From Motilibacter aurantiacus (lineage in GTDB: Bacteria > Actinomycetota > Actinomycetes > Motilibacterales > Motilibacteraceae): 64,000 bases of DNA. Below the pieces are notes generated by a model. That model made no database searches. It had not been told where the DNA came from and saw only the letters and a list, made by a program, of their open reading frames with translations. The stretch lies in contig NZ_JAANNO010000001.1 in the NCBI RefSeq assembly GCF_011250645.1, positions 580,658 to 644,657 of the forward strand, in the 5' to 3' direction. How positions within the stretch are numbered: position 1 is the first letter of the stretch; every line of letters begins with the position of its first letter. Positions 8,655 through 17,180 of this stretch are shown piece by piece. The translations under genes were made by a program, and so were the position numbers.

Positions 8655-9878
8655 GTGACCGCACCAGCGCTTCCCCGACCCGTGGGCCCGCCGCGATCGA
8701 CGGTGGGCCTGGCCGAGGTGCTCGAGCTGTTCCGCAGGGACCAGGCGGAGCTGACCCGGGCGGACGTCATCGGCCTGACCGGGCTCTCGCGCTCCACCGT
8801 CAACCTGCGCCTCGAGGCGCTGCTCGGTGCCGGCCTGCTGGTGCCCGTGGCCGAGGAGGCGCGCACCCGCGGGCGGCCGGCCGGCCAGTTCGCGTTCAAC
8901 CGCGACCGGGGCGTCCTCCTGGTCGCGGACGTGGGCGCGACCGGGGCCCGGCTGGCGCTCTGCGACCTCAAGGGGGCTGTGCAGGCCGAGCGGACCGTGG
9001 CCTGCTCGGTCACCGACGGCCCCGAGCCGGTCCTGGGCGTCGTCCGGTCGGTCTTCGCCGACCTGCTCGCCGACGCGGGGCGCCCGGCCACGGACGTGCT
9101 GGGCGTCGGGATCGACGTGCCGGGGCCGGTCGACGCGGCGGCGGGGCTGGTCGTGAGCCCGCCGATCATGACCGGCTGGGACCGCTACGACATCCCCGGC
9201 TGGTTCGGCCAGCACTACGACTGCCCGGTCGTCGTCGAGAAGGACGCGAACGCGATGGCGCTGGGCGAGCAGCGCGCTCACCACCCCGAGGCCCAGCACC
9301 TGCTCTTCGTCAAGGCCGGGACCGGGATCGGCACCGGCATCATCGCCGGCGGGCAGCTGCACCACGGGGCGGACGGCGCGGCGGGCGACCTCGGCCACGT
9401 CCACATCACGGTCCTCGACGTCGAGCAGGAGCCCGACTGCCGCTGCGGCAACAGCGGCTGCGTCGAGGCGTACGCCGGCGGCTGGGCCCTCGTGCGCGAC
9501 CTGCGCGCCGCCGGGCACGACGTCCACGACGTCGACAGCGCGGTCGCGCTCGTCCGCACCGGCGACGACACCGCCGTCCGCGTCGCCCGGCGGGCCGCCC
9601 GGATCCTCGGCGAGGCCATCGCCGACGCGGTCAACCTGCTCAACCCGCGCGCGGTCGTCGTCGGCGGGCAGCTGGCCACCACCGACCAGATCCTGTTCGC
9701 GGGCATCCGCGAGATGGTCTACCGGCGCTCGCTGCCACTGGCCACTCGCAACCTGCAGATCGTGCGCAGCGAGCTGGGGCCGCACGCCGGCGTCGCCGGG
9801 ATGGCACTGCTCGTGGCCGACCGCATCTTCTGCGCCGAGCGGGTGGACACGCTGGTCGCGAGCGCGTTGGCGGACTGA
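8655..9878 (+). CDS. ROK family transcriptional regulator
   Basis: A 407-residue protein with an N-terminal winged HTH (residues about 12-70, TRADVIGLTGLSRSTVNLRLEAL) and a ROK sugar-kinase-like domain. The ATP-site start VADVGATGARLALCDL, the GIDVPGPVD segment, the ROK zinc motif HITVLDVEQEPDCRCGNSGC (His plus CxCGxxGC) and EAYAGG are visible. It is divergent from the ketose-type uptake operon and probably represses it until a sugar binds. GTG 8655 is chosen because a -10 box lies 7 bases upstream; a TTG at 8613 would fall inside the promoter. Confidence 0.92.
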   Translation: MTAPALPRPVGPPRSTVGLAEVLELFRRDQAELTRADVIGLTGLSRSTVNLRLEALLGAGLLVPVAEEARTRGRPAGQFAFNRDRGVLLVADVGATGARLALCDLKGAVQAERTVACSVTDGPEPVLGVVRSVFADLLADAGRPATDVLGVGIDVPGPVDAAAGLVVSPPIMTGWDRYDIPGWFGQHYDCPVVVEKDANAMALGEQRAHHPEAQHLLFVKAGTGIGTGIIAGGQLHHGADGAAGDLGHVHITVLDVEQEPDCRCGNSGCVEAYAGGWALVRDLRAAGHDVHDVDSAVALVRTGDDTAVRVARRAARILGEAIADAVNLLNPRAVVVGGQLATTDQILFAGIREMVYRRSLPLATRNLQIVRSELGPHAGVAGMALLVADRIFCAERVDTLVASALAD

Positions 9879-9906
9879 TCGCCCACGGCTGACGCCGGCC
9901 GGGCCG

Positions 9907-9921
9907 GGGCGCACGGCGCCC
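9907..9921. terminator. Small hairpin after the ROK gene
   Basis: GGGCGC and GCGCCC are separated by three bases, 29 bases past the ROK stop codon. It lies in the 213-base gap 9879-10091 between convergent genes; nothing else is evident there. Confidence 0.3.
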
Positions 9922-10091
9922 GCTGTGGCGTACCCGAGCCCGAAGCCGCGCGTCCGATCGTTCGGCCGGAGTGGCTGCCCGCACGACCACTGACGCCCGA
10001 CGATCAGACGGCGGTCGCAGGTGCGCAGCCCGAGCCGGTGGCGTGGACGGCGTTCCGGGCCCGCCGCCACGGTGGGTGGCCCGGGAGCTCG

Positions 10092-11984
10092 CTAGCGGAC
10101 CCCGAGGTGCCTGCACACCCAGTCGACCGTCTCCTGCACGAACCGCACGCGGTTGGGCGTCGCGAGCAGCACGTGGCCCTCGCCCTCGACCCGCCAGTAG
10201 CGCACCTCGACCCCGCGCTCCTGCAGCGCGGCGACGACCTGGTCGGCCTCGATCACGGGGACGTTGGTGTCCTCGGCGCCGTGGACGACGAGCAGCGGGG
10301 CGCGCAGGTTGTCGATGTGGGTCATGGGCGACAGGTCGTGCAGCAGCTCGCGGTCGCGCTCGGGATGGCCGTACTTGCTGACCGCAGCCGCGGCGATGTA
10401 GGGCTCCGTGTGCTCGTAGAACGTCGCGAAGTCGCTCATGCCGCAGACGTCCACGCCCACGGCGTAGAGCTCGGGGTCGGAGACCAGCGCGGCCAGGGTG
10501 AGGTAGCCGCCGTAGGAGCGGCCCATGACGCCGACCTTGCCCCGGGGCGCGATGCCGGACTCCGTGAGGTACGCCGCGCACGCCGCGACGTCCCGGATCG
10601 CGCCGTAGCGCCGGCCCAGGTCGTCGGCGTGGACGAAGGTGCGCCCGAAGCCCGCCGAGCCGCGCACGTTGGGCGCGAACACCGCGACGCCCGCCGCGGC
10701 CAGCGACTGGAACAGCGAGTTGTAGACGGGCCGCTCCTGCGCCTCCGGACCCCCGTGCAGGTGGATCATGGTGGGCCACGGGCCGGCGTGCGACGGCCGG
10801 TAGAGCCAGCCGGTCACCGGCGTGCCGTCGTCGGAGAGCAGCCAGCGCAGCTGCGGCGCGGCCAGCGTCCCGCGGTCGACCGAATGGGTCGTCGCCGCGG
10901 GCGAGCTGAGCAGCACCCGGCCACCGGTGGAGCTGAGCGGCTGCGCCTCGCGCGTGCCGGGGTCCAGGGCCCAGACCCCGCGCGGGTCGGCCCAGCCCTC
11001 GGCCGTCAGCAGGAGCCGGCGTCCGTCAGGGGTGAAGCGGACGTCGTCGATGACCTCGCGCGGCAGCGGGTCCAGCTGGCGCTGGCTGTCGTCGTCGAGG
11101 TCGAGCAGGCTCAGCGCGCTGCGCCCCCCGAGGACGTTCCAGACCAGCGCGATCGACCGGCCGTCCGGGGAGAGCGCGATGTCGGCGAGGTCGGCGTCGT
11201 GGCGCTGGGCCACGACGCGGGGCGCGTCGCCGTTCAGCGGCACCGCGACGAGCGCGACGAGCTCTCGCCCGACGTCCGTGCGGGCGTAGACGACCTCACC
11301 GTCCGCCGACACCACCCCGGCGTCGGTGGACCCCTCGCCCGGGCCCGGGACCACCGGGATCTCGACGCCCTGCTCGCGGTCGACGACGAAGAGGCTGCGT
11401 GCCCCCCGGGGGCCGCGCCGCAGCAGCGCGCGGCGGCCGGAGCGGTCCACGTCGAGCAGGGTCAGCAGCGACCCCTCGGCCACGACCTCCTGGTCCCCGC
11501 TCAGCGGGTCGACGAGGAGGGCGCGCGAGAGGGCCCCGGTCTCGGTGACGAGCAGCCGCCCGTCCTCCACCCACGCGTGCCCGCGCCCGGTGCCGATCGT
11601 GGCGTTGGTGTCGCCCCGGCCGCCCACGAGCCGCAGCCCGGTGCCGTCGGGCCGGACGATCCAGGCCTCGCTGCGCGAGCGCCCGTGCGCCGCCACGGAG
11701 CAGGCCAGCCACTTGCCGTCCGGCGACCAGCTCACCATGTCGACCCGGCCGAAGTCTGCGGCGAGCCGCGCCCACCCGGTGAGGCGCCCGTCGCGCGGCT
11801 CGGCCAACCACACCCGCGGCTCGCCGCTGCGGTCGGAGACGAACGCGATCTGCGTGCCGTCCGGGGACGCCGTCGGCGACCAGCTGCTGTAGACGTCCTC
11901 GGGCACCGGCAGCTGCGGTGTCCCGGTCGGGCTCGCCGTCCGGTGCTGCAGCGCAGCCTGCCCGTCGCTGCCCCTGTCGCTCAC
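10092..11984 (-). CDS. S9 family serine peptidase (prolyl-oligopeptidase/acylaminoacyl-peptidase type)
   Basis: About 630 residues. The N-terminal 370 residues hold WD40-like beta-propeller repeats (for example SWSPTASPDGTQIAFVSDR, SWSPDGKWLACS, ALSPDGRSIALVW). The C-terminal alpha/beta-hydrolase has the nucleophile motif GVMGRSYGGYLTLAAL (Ser near 488), Asp in VVHGAEDTNVP (about 570) and His in VEGEGHVLL (about 604). No signal peptide is seen, so it is cytosolic. It should cleave short peptides. GTG 11984 has AGGGTGG just upstream; a TTG at 12020 would extend it by 12 residues and almost touch the preceding gene, which is in the same orientation. Confidence 0.9.
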   Translation of the reverse strand: MSDRGSDGQAALQHRTASPTGTPQLPVPEDVYSSWSPTASPDGTQIAFVSDRSGEPRVWLAEPRDGRLTGWARLAADFGRVDMVSWSPDGKWLACSVAAHGRSRSEAWIVRPDGTGLRLVGGRGDTNATIGTGRGHAWVEDGRLLVTETGALSRALLVDPLSGDQEVVAEGSLLTLLDVDRSGRRALLRRGPRGARSLFVVDREQGVEIPVVPGPGEGSTDAGVVSADGEVVYARTDVGRELVALVAVPLNGDAPRVVAQRHDADLADIALSPDGRSIALVWNVLGGRSALSLLDLDDDSQRQLDPLPREVIDDVRFTPDGRRLLLTAEGWADPRGVWALDPGTREAQPLSSTGGRVLLSSPAATTHSVDRGTLAAPQLRWLLSDDGTPVTGWLYRPSHAGPWPTMIHLHGGPEAQERPVYNSLFQSLAAAGVAVFAPNVRGSAGFGRTFVHADDLGRRYGAIRDVAACAAYLTESGIAPRGKVGVMGRSYGGYLTLAALVSDPELYAVGVDVCGMSDFATFYEHTEPYIAAAAVSKYGHPERDRELLHDLSPMTHIDNLRAPLLVVHGAEDTNVPVIEADQVVAALQERGVEVRYWRVEGEGHVLLATPNRVRFVQETVDWVCRHLGVR

Positions 11985-12021
11985 GGCGCCACCCTGCGTG
12001 ATCGACCGCGGCCGAGGCAAA

Positions 12022-14649
12022 TCAACCGAGCAGCCACGTGTCCTTCGACCCGCCGCCCCGCGAGGAGTTGACGATCATGCTGCCCTGCGGCGCCACCCGG
12101 GTCAGTGCCGCCGGCGCGACAGCCGCCTCGTCGCCCAGGAAGACGAAGGCGCGCAGGTCGACGTGGCGCGGGTCGAGCCGGCTGCCGTCGAACGTCGGGT
12201 GGGTGGACAGCTGCACGGTCTCCTGGGCGATCCAGCGGTGGGGCGCGGCCAGCATCTGCCGCCGGCCGGTCTCCAGCTCCTCCTCGGTCGCCGTCGGGCC
12301 GATGAGCACCCCCTCCCCGCCGTAGCCGTCGACCGGCTTGAGCACCAGCTCCGGCAGCCGCGCGAGCACGTGCTCGCGCTGCTCGGGGACCCCGCAGAGG
12401 TACGTCGGCACGGACGCGAGCAGCGGCTCCTCACCCAGGTAGTACTTCACGAAGTCCGCGACGTACGCGTAGACCGCCTTGTCGTCGCCCACCCCGTTGC
12501 CCGGGGCGTTGGCCAGGGCGACGCGCCCGGCGTCGACCGCGGCCAGCAGGGGCGGGCCGAGCGGCCAGCCGTCCGCGCTCGGGGCGTGGAGCAGGTCGTT
12601 CTCGCCGATCCGCAGGTAGATCACGTCGACCCGCTTGCGGGTGCCACCGCGTACGAGGAGCACGGTGCCGTCCTGCACGACGAGGTCAGTGGTCACGACG
12701 ACCGGGACGCCCATCTCCTCGGCCAGCATCCGGTGCTCGAACCACGCCGAGCCGGCCGGCCCCTCGCTGAGCAGGACGACGCCCGGGCTGTCGGCGGCCC
12801 CCGGCAGCGCGGCCTGCTCGAGCACCGCCCGCAGCAGCTGCGGCGTGCGCTCGACGTCGAGGACCTGCGGCGGCAGCGGCAGGTCGGGCATGACCGCCTT
12901 GGTCAGCCGCCGGTTCTGCACGGCGTACCCGATGCCGGAGGGCACGCGCAGGTTGTCCTCCAGCACGAACCAGCCGCCGTCGCCGTCGCGCACGAGGTCC
13001 ATCCCGCTGATGTGGGCGCGCACCCGCTGCCGGCGCATCAGCGCCCCGGACGACCGCAGCCCCGGGGCGCTGTCGACGACCCAGCCGGGGATCACGCCGT
13101 CGGCGATCGCGGCCCGCTCGCCGTAGACGTCGTGCAGGAACGCGTCCAGGGCCCGGACGCGCTGGGTCAGCCCGGCCTGCAGCGCCCCCCACTCGTCCGT
13201 CGGCACGATCCGCGGCACGAGGTCGACCGGGAAGAGCCGGGTGCTGGCCTCCCCCGCCACCATGAAGGTCACCCCGCGGGCGCGCTGCTCGTCGTCGCGG
13301 GCGGTCTCCCGCCGGCGCAGCCCCGCCGCCCCCAGCCGGTCGAGCGCGGCGAGCACCCCGGCGTACGCGGGCAGCGGCTCGGTCCCGGCGAGGGCCTCGT
13401 CACCGCCGGCGACGTAGTGGCCGTACAGCCCGCTGTCCCCGGCCACCGGCTCCGACGACCTCGCGTCCGGCGCCGACCGGGTCTGCCGGAGGACGAGGTC
13501 GACGACCTCGGTCAGGCGCCCGCTCCGCTCGTACGCCCGCCGCTGCTGAGCGGCGGAGCTCCCGTTGGCGCAGGCCCGCCGGGCGAGCTCGCTGACCTGC
13601 TCCCAGTCGCCGGTGTCCTCCAGGTAGGGGCGCGCCCGGTCCAGCAGCCCGGTCACCGCGATGTCCGCAGGCACCGGGCGCGGCGACTGGGCGAGCGCGA
13701 GCAGGTTGTCCTCGAGCCCGGAGCGGGCCGCACGCCACATGGCCGCGCGCAGCATGGGCGCCTGCGGCAGCAGCAGCGGCCGGCCGGCGAGCACGGCCTC
13801 GCGCTCGCGGCGCACCAGCGCCCGGAAGAGGCCCGCCAGCAGCACCACGGACTCCACGTCCGGGCAGGCGTCGCCGACGCGCAGCTCGAGCGTGGGCAGG
13901 TGGGCCGAGGGGCGTACGTCGAAGTAGATCATCTTGGGGTCGCTGATGGCGCCGGACGCGACGAGGTCGGCGACCAGGGCGTCGTGCTCGGCCGCGGTCG
14001 AGATCGACCCGCTGAGGCCGGCCGTCGGCCAGCGCTGCCAGACCAGCGAGCGCATGCTCGCGTAGCCGCTGTCCGCGCCCATCCAGTACGGGGAGCTGGC
14101 GGTGAGCGCCAGCAGGATCGGCAGCTCCGGGGCGAGCCGCTGGGCGACGGCGACCGCCATGTCCCGGTCGGCGAGCCCGACGTGCACCTGCGCCCCGCAG
14201 ATCAGCTGCTCGCGGGCGAGCAGCTGATACTCGTCGAGCATCTGCCGGTAGCGGGTGGTCGGCGTGATCTCCAGCGCGTGCACGTCGACGAGTGGCACCG
14301 AGCCGGTGGCCGCCACTCCGAGGCCGGCGGCGTCGGCCACCCCGACGAGCAGACGCCGGGTCCGGACGAGGTCGGCGCGCAGCTCGTCCAGGCCGGTGGC
14401 GACCTCGCTGTTGGTCTCGACCACGCTGCGGTGCAGCTCGCCGAGGAACTTCCCGGTCGGCAGCCGCTCCAGCAGCTCGGGGGCGCGCGGGACGAGCTCG
14501 CGGGTCGTGAGGTCGACGACGTGGAACTCCTCCTCGACCCCCAGCGTGGTGGCGTCCGGCAGCGCGGCGATCCCGGCAAAGACAGCGGCCCCGGCGGGCA
14601 GGCCGTCGACGGCCGTGCCCACCCCCCGTGTCTGGAGGTCCTCAGCCAA
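12022..14649 (-). CDS. Carboxylate-amine ligase / circularly permuted ATP-grasp fusion
   Basis: An 875-residue two-enzyme fusion. Residues about 33-395 are a GCS2-type glutamate-cysteine-ligase-like (YbdK) domain, with TLGVEEEFHVVD at 35-46, GAQVHVGLADRD and TLELRVGDACPD. Residues about 430-870 are a circularly permuted type 2 ATP-grasp domain, with FLHDVYGERAA, VLEDNLRVPSGIGYAVQNR, NAPGNGVGDDKAVYAYV, LVLKPVDGYGGEGVLIGP and the C-terminal VNSSRGGGSKDTWLL. TTG 14649 is supported by GGAGA six bases upstream. Such ATP-grasp proteins are usually encoded with an alpha-E protein and a transglutaminase-like protein; neither is adjacent here. The product, presumably a peptide or amide bond, is unknown. 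Confidence 0.9.
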   Translation of the reverse strand: MAEDLQTRGVGTAVDGLPAGAAVFAGIAALPDATTLGVEEEFHVVDLTTRELVPRAPELLERLPTGKFLGELHRSVVETNSEVATGLDELRADLVRTRRLLVGVADAAGLGVAATGSVPLVDVHALEITPTTRYRQMLDEYQLLAREQLICGAQVHVGLADRDMAVAVAQRLAPELPILLALTASSPYWMGADSGYASMRSLVWQRWPTAGLSGSISTAAEHDALVADLVASGAISDPKMIYFDVRPSAHLPTLELRVGDACPDVESVVLLAGLFRALVRREREAVLAGRPLLLPQAPMLRAAMWRAARSGLEDNLLALAQSPRPVPADIAVTGLLDRARPYLEDTGDWEQVSELARRACANGSSAAQQRRAYERSGRLTEVVDLVLRQTRSAPDARSSEPVAGDSGLYGHYVAGGDEALAGTEPLPAYAGVLAALDRLGAAGLRRRETARDDEQRARGVTFMVAGEASTRLFPVDLVPRIVPTDEWGALQAGLTQRVRALDAFLHDVYGERAAIADGVIPGWVVDSAPGLRSSGALMRRQRVRAHISGMDLVRDGDGGWFVLEDNLRVPSGIGYAVQNRRLTKAVMPDLPLPPQVLDVERTPQLLRAVLEQAALPGAADSPGVVLLSEGPAGSAWFEHRMLAEEMGVPVVVTTDLVVQDGTVLLVRGGTRKRVDVIYLRIGENDLLHAPSADGWPLGPPLLAAVDAGRVALANAPGNGVGDDKAVYAYVADFVKYYLGEEPLLASVPTYLCGVPEQREHVLARLPELVLKPVDGYGGEGVLIGPTATEEELETGRRQMLAAPHRWIAQETVQLSTHPTFDGSRLDPRHVDLRAFVFLGDEAAVAPAALTRVAPQGSMIVNSSRGGGSKDTWLLG

Positions 14650-14920
14650 GAAAGTCTCCGATCCGTGACTCCGTCGGTGCAGCGCGTGTCCTTCGGGGCC
14701 GGTTTCCGGGCGATCGTGGCCCCTCTCCTTCCCCAGCCCGGCCGCGGAGACGCCTCAGGGTGGCCCTCGTGTGTGTCGCGTACGTTCCGCGCGTGTGAAA
14801 TGCCCGACGCCCGGCCGGCGTTCAGTTCCGGAGGGAGATGCGGCACAGTGCTATGTGGCGTTTTCCACCCCCGGCCGGCAGCGGCCGAGCCAACGTCCAG
14901 AGCCGAGGAGCCGCCACCGC

Positions 14921-16015
14921 ATGCGCCTGCCGCGCTGGACGCCTGACCGGGGCCGGGTCCTCGGCTCGACCACCGTCGTCACGGTGGCGCTCGCCGGGAT
15001 CGGCGCGTCCGCCGCGCCCCGCCCGCCGGCGCCCGCGCCGGCGGCAGCGCCCGCGTCGCCCGTCGTCGCCATCGCCGTGCCGGAGGACCCGGCCGTCTCC
15101 CCGCTCGGCGCGGAGCTGCGCGCCGGCGGCCTGACCGGGCCGACCACGCCCCCCGCGGCGGCCCCGGAACAGGCGACGTCCGCACGCGTCGTGCCCTCCG
15201 AGCTCACCCGCAGCGGCATCCCGGTGGCCGCCCTGACGGCGTACCGCCGGGCGCAGATCCTGCTCGGTCGATGGGAGCCCGGCTGCCATTTGGACTGGTC
15301 GCTGCTCGCCGCCATCGGGCGGGTCGAGTCCAACCACGGCCGCTTCGGCGGCAGCGTGCTCGGCACCGACGGCAAGGCCAGCCCCGCGATCCTGGGCCCC
15401 CGGCTGGACGGCGTGGCGTTCGCCCGCATCCTCGACTCCGACGGCGGCCGCCTCGACGGCGACACCGAGTTCGACCGCGCCGTCGGGCCCATGCAGTTCA
15501 TCCCGACCACCTGGGCGATGGTGGCCGCGGACGGCGACGGCGACGGGGTCGAGGACCCGCACGACCTCGACGATGCGGCCGTGGCCGCCGGGCTCTACCT
15601 CTGCTCCGGCGGCCGCGACGTCTCGGCGCTCGAGGGCCGGCAGGCGGCCGTCTTCAGCTACAACCGCAGCGACACGTACGTCTACGACGTGCTCATGCTG
15701 TCGCACGCGTACGCCACCGGCCTGACGGCGGCGCTGCCCACCCCGGTCGTGCCCGACCGGCCGAAGCCCACCCCGACGGTCTCCGCGTCCCAGCCCGCCT
15801 CGCCGGTGCAGCCGCCGGCCGCGAAGCCCACGCCGGCCGGGACGCCCGCGACGGCTCCTTCCCCGAAGCCGACCCCGAAGCCGACCCCGACGGCCTCGCC
15901 GGCTCCGGCGGCCCCCACGCCCACGGCGAAGGCCACCCCGAGCCGCGGGGCAACGACTACGCCCGGCACGCCGCCGCAGGCGGCGCCAGCGGCCACGCCG
16001 GCGCCCTCCGCCTGA
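14921..16015 (+). CDS. Secreted lytic transglycosylase (SLT family)
   Basis: A 364-residue exported protein. A basic start and hydrophobic stretch (residues about 10-33, ending IGASAAP) form a Sec signal peptide. The catalytic domain covers about residues 105-280, with AAIGRVESNHGRFGGS (catalytic Glu), GPMQFIPTTWAMVAADGDGDG and AVFSYNRSDTYVYDV, the pattern of actinobacterial murein transglycosylases with a DxDGDG metal-like loop. The last 90 residues are Pro/Thr/Ala-rich and disordered, probably spanning the cell wall. ATG 14921 follows GAGGAG at 14905-14910. The 271-base gap upstream (14650-14920), shared with the divergent ligase, must hold both promoters, but I see no convincing boxes there. 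Confidence 0.92.
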   Translation: MRLPRWTPDRGRVLGSTTVVTVALAGIGASAAPRPPAPAPAAAPASPVVAIAVPEDPAVSPLGAELRAGGLTGPTTPPAAAPEQATSARVVPSELTRSGIPVAALTAYRRAQILLGRWEPGCHLDWSLLAAIGRVESNHGRFGGSVLGTDGKASPAILGPRLDGVAFARILDSDGGRLDGDTEFDRAVGPMQFIPTTWAMVAADGDGDGVEDPHDLDDAAVAAGLYLCSGGRDVSALEGRQAAVFSYNRSDTYVYDVLMLSHAYATGLTAALPTPVVPDRPKPTPTVSASQPASPVQPPAAKPTPAGTPATAPSPKPTPKPTPTASPAPAAPTPTAKATPSRGATTTPGTPPQAAPAATPAPSA

Positions 16016-16033
16016 GCCACCGGCGGCGCGCGG

Positions 16034-16039
16034 CAGGAT
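16034..16039 (+). promoter_or_regulatory. Candidate -10 box, leaderless start of DUF6457-type gene
   Basis: CAGGAT ends 7 bases before the GTG at 16047, only 19 bases past the preceding stop codon. Confidence 0.3.
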
Positions 16040-16046
16040 GTGCGGC

Positions 16047-16310
16047 GTGAGCCGCCTCGAAGACTGGACCGACCGCCTCGTCCGGGAGCTCGGCCTGCCC
16101 GAGCAGCTGGCCGGCACCGACGTGCGCGACCTCGTCCTCGACCTCGCCCGTGACGCCGCGCACGGCGTGGCACGCCCCGCCGCGCCGCTGACGACGTTCC
16201 TCGTCGGGTACGCCGCCGGCCGCTCCGGCGCCGACGGCGCGGCCCTGCGCGCGCTGGCCGAGCGGGCGGTGGCGCAGATCCCGACCGCCGAGGCGGCCGG
16301 CCCCGCATGA
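16047..16310 (+). CDS. DUF6457-type small protein
   Basis: An 87-residue, mostly helical protein (SRLEDWTDRLVRELGLPEQL..., then LARDAAHGVARPAAPLTTFLVGYAAGR). Proteins like this are regularly found just before mobA in actinobacteria and were assigned DUF6457; the function is unknown. GTG 16047 is chosen because AGG and the CAGGAT box sit correctly for it; an in-frame ATG at 16038 lies directly against AGG. Its stop overlaps the mobA start by 4 bases (ATGA), so the two are co-translated, hinting at a role in molybdenum cofactor maturation. Confidence 0.75.
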   Translation: MSRLEDWTDRLVRELGLPEQLAGTDVRDLVLDLARDAAHGVARPAAPLTTFLVGYAAGRSGADGAALRALAERAVAQIPTAEAAGPA

Positions 16311-16909
16311 AGGGCGGGCTGCCTGCGTACGCGGCGGTCGTCCTGGCCGGCGGCGCCGCGCGGCGCATGGGCGGCGCGGACAAGACCGCGGCCCTCGTCG
16401 GCGGGCGGCCGCTCCTCGACCGCGTGCTCGACGCGGTCGCCTCGTCCGCGACGACGGTGGTCGTGGGGCCGGAGCGGCAGACGTCGCGCCCCGTGTCCTG
16501 GGCCCGCGAGGAGCCCCCTGGCGGCGGGCCGGCCGCCGCGGTGGCCGCCGGCGTACGGCTCGTCACCGAGCCCGTGGTCGCCCTGCTGTCGGCCGACCTG
16601 CCGTTCCTGACACCGGATGCGGTGGACCGGCTGCGGCGGGAGCTGGGCGCCGGCGCCGGCGAGGGGGCGCTCTACGTCGACGGCAGCGGTGCCGAGCAGC
16701 TGCTGTGCGGGATGTGGCCGACATCGGCGCTGCGGGCCGCGGTCGAGCGCGCGGGCGAGGTCGACGGGCTGCCGTTGCGACGGCTGCTGCAGGGTCTGCC
16801 GCGGGTGGGCGTGCCGGCAGCAGGGGACGGGCCGGCGCCGTGGACCGACTGCGACACCCCGGAGCAGCTGGCGCGGGCGCGGCGGCTGGCGGCGGGCGTA
16901 CAGCCCTGA
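16307..16909 (+). CDS. mobA: Molybdenum cofactor guanylyltransferase
   Basis: A 200-residue NTP-transferase. The nucleotide loop AAVVLAGGAARRMGGADKTAALVGGRPLL is at residues 9-36, VALLSADLPFLTPDAV holds the metal-binding Asp pair region, and the C-terminus has PWTDCDTPEQLARARRL. It joins GMP to Mo-molybdopterin, giving bis-MGD-type cofactor. It is coupled to the DUF6457-type gene by an ATGA overlap and followed by a strong hairpin. No molybdoenzyme gene is in the window. Confidence 0.9.
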   Translation: MKGGLPAYAAVVLAGGAARRMGGADKTAALVGGRPLLDRVLDAVASSATTVVVGPERQTSRPVSWAREEPPGGGPAAAVAAGVRLVTEPVVALLSADLPFLTPDAVDRLRRELGAGAGEGALYVDGSGAEQLLCGMWPTSALRAAVERAGEVDGLPLRRLLQGLPRVGVPAAGDGPAPWTDCDTPEQLARARRLAAGVQP

Positions 16910-16919
16910 GAGCCCCGAG

Positions 16920-16953
16920 GCCCGGCTCGAGACGGGGGATGCTCGAGCCGGGC
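16920..16953 (+). terminator. Terminator of the mobA unit
   Basis: A perfect 12-bp stem, GCCCGGCTCGAG (16920-16931) with CTCGAGCCGGGC (16942-16953), and a 10-base loop begin 11 bases after the mobA stop codon. Confidence 0.65.
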
Positions 16954-17081
16954 TGGCTTCGACGGTACGCCGCTGCGCCGCCCCCGGCAGCTGGGCGGGC
17001 CGAAGTCTTCGCGATCCTTCAGGAACCGGGCTGCAGGTGACGAGGTCGGTCCGAGGACTGCTCCACCCCCACCCCCTCGCT

Positions 17082-17149
17082 GATCATGCAGTCATGGCGA
17101 GTTGTCCACAGCCGCTCAGCTGTGGACAACTCGCCGGACGTGCATGATC
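17082..17149. repeat. 31-base inverted repeat carrying two inverted DnaA-box sequences
   Basis: Arms 17082-17112 and 17119-17149 are complementary apart from a few positions in the middle and are separated by CGCTCA. Each arm contains TTGTCCACA (17102-17110) or its complement (17121-17129), which equals the DnaA box described for high-GC actinobacteria. It lies between the convergent ends of mobA and hemB, so terminator function is equally possible. Confidence 0.6.
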
Positions 17150-17180
17150 GGCGCGTGAGGGTGAGGGCAGAGGCCAAGCG

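Noticed and set aside
14650-14920. A c-di-AMP (ydaO-type) riboswitch ahead of the lytic transglycosylase, suggested by disA in the window.
   Set aside because: The conserved riboswitch cores are not visible and the space is shared with a divergent gene.
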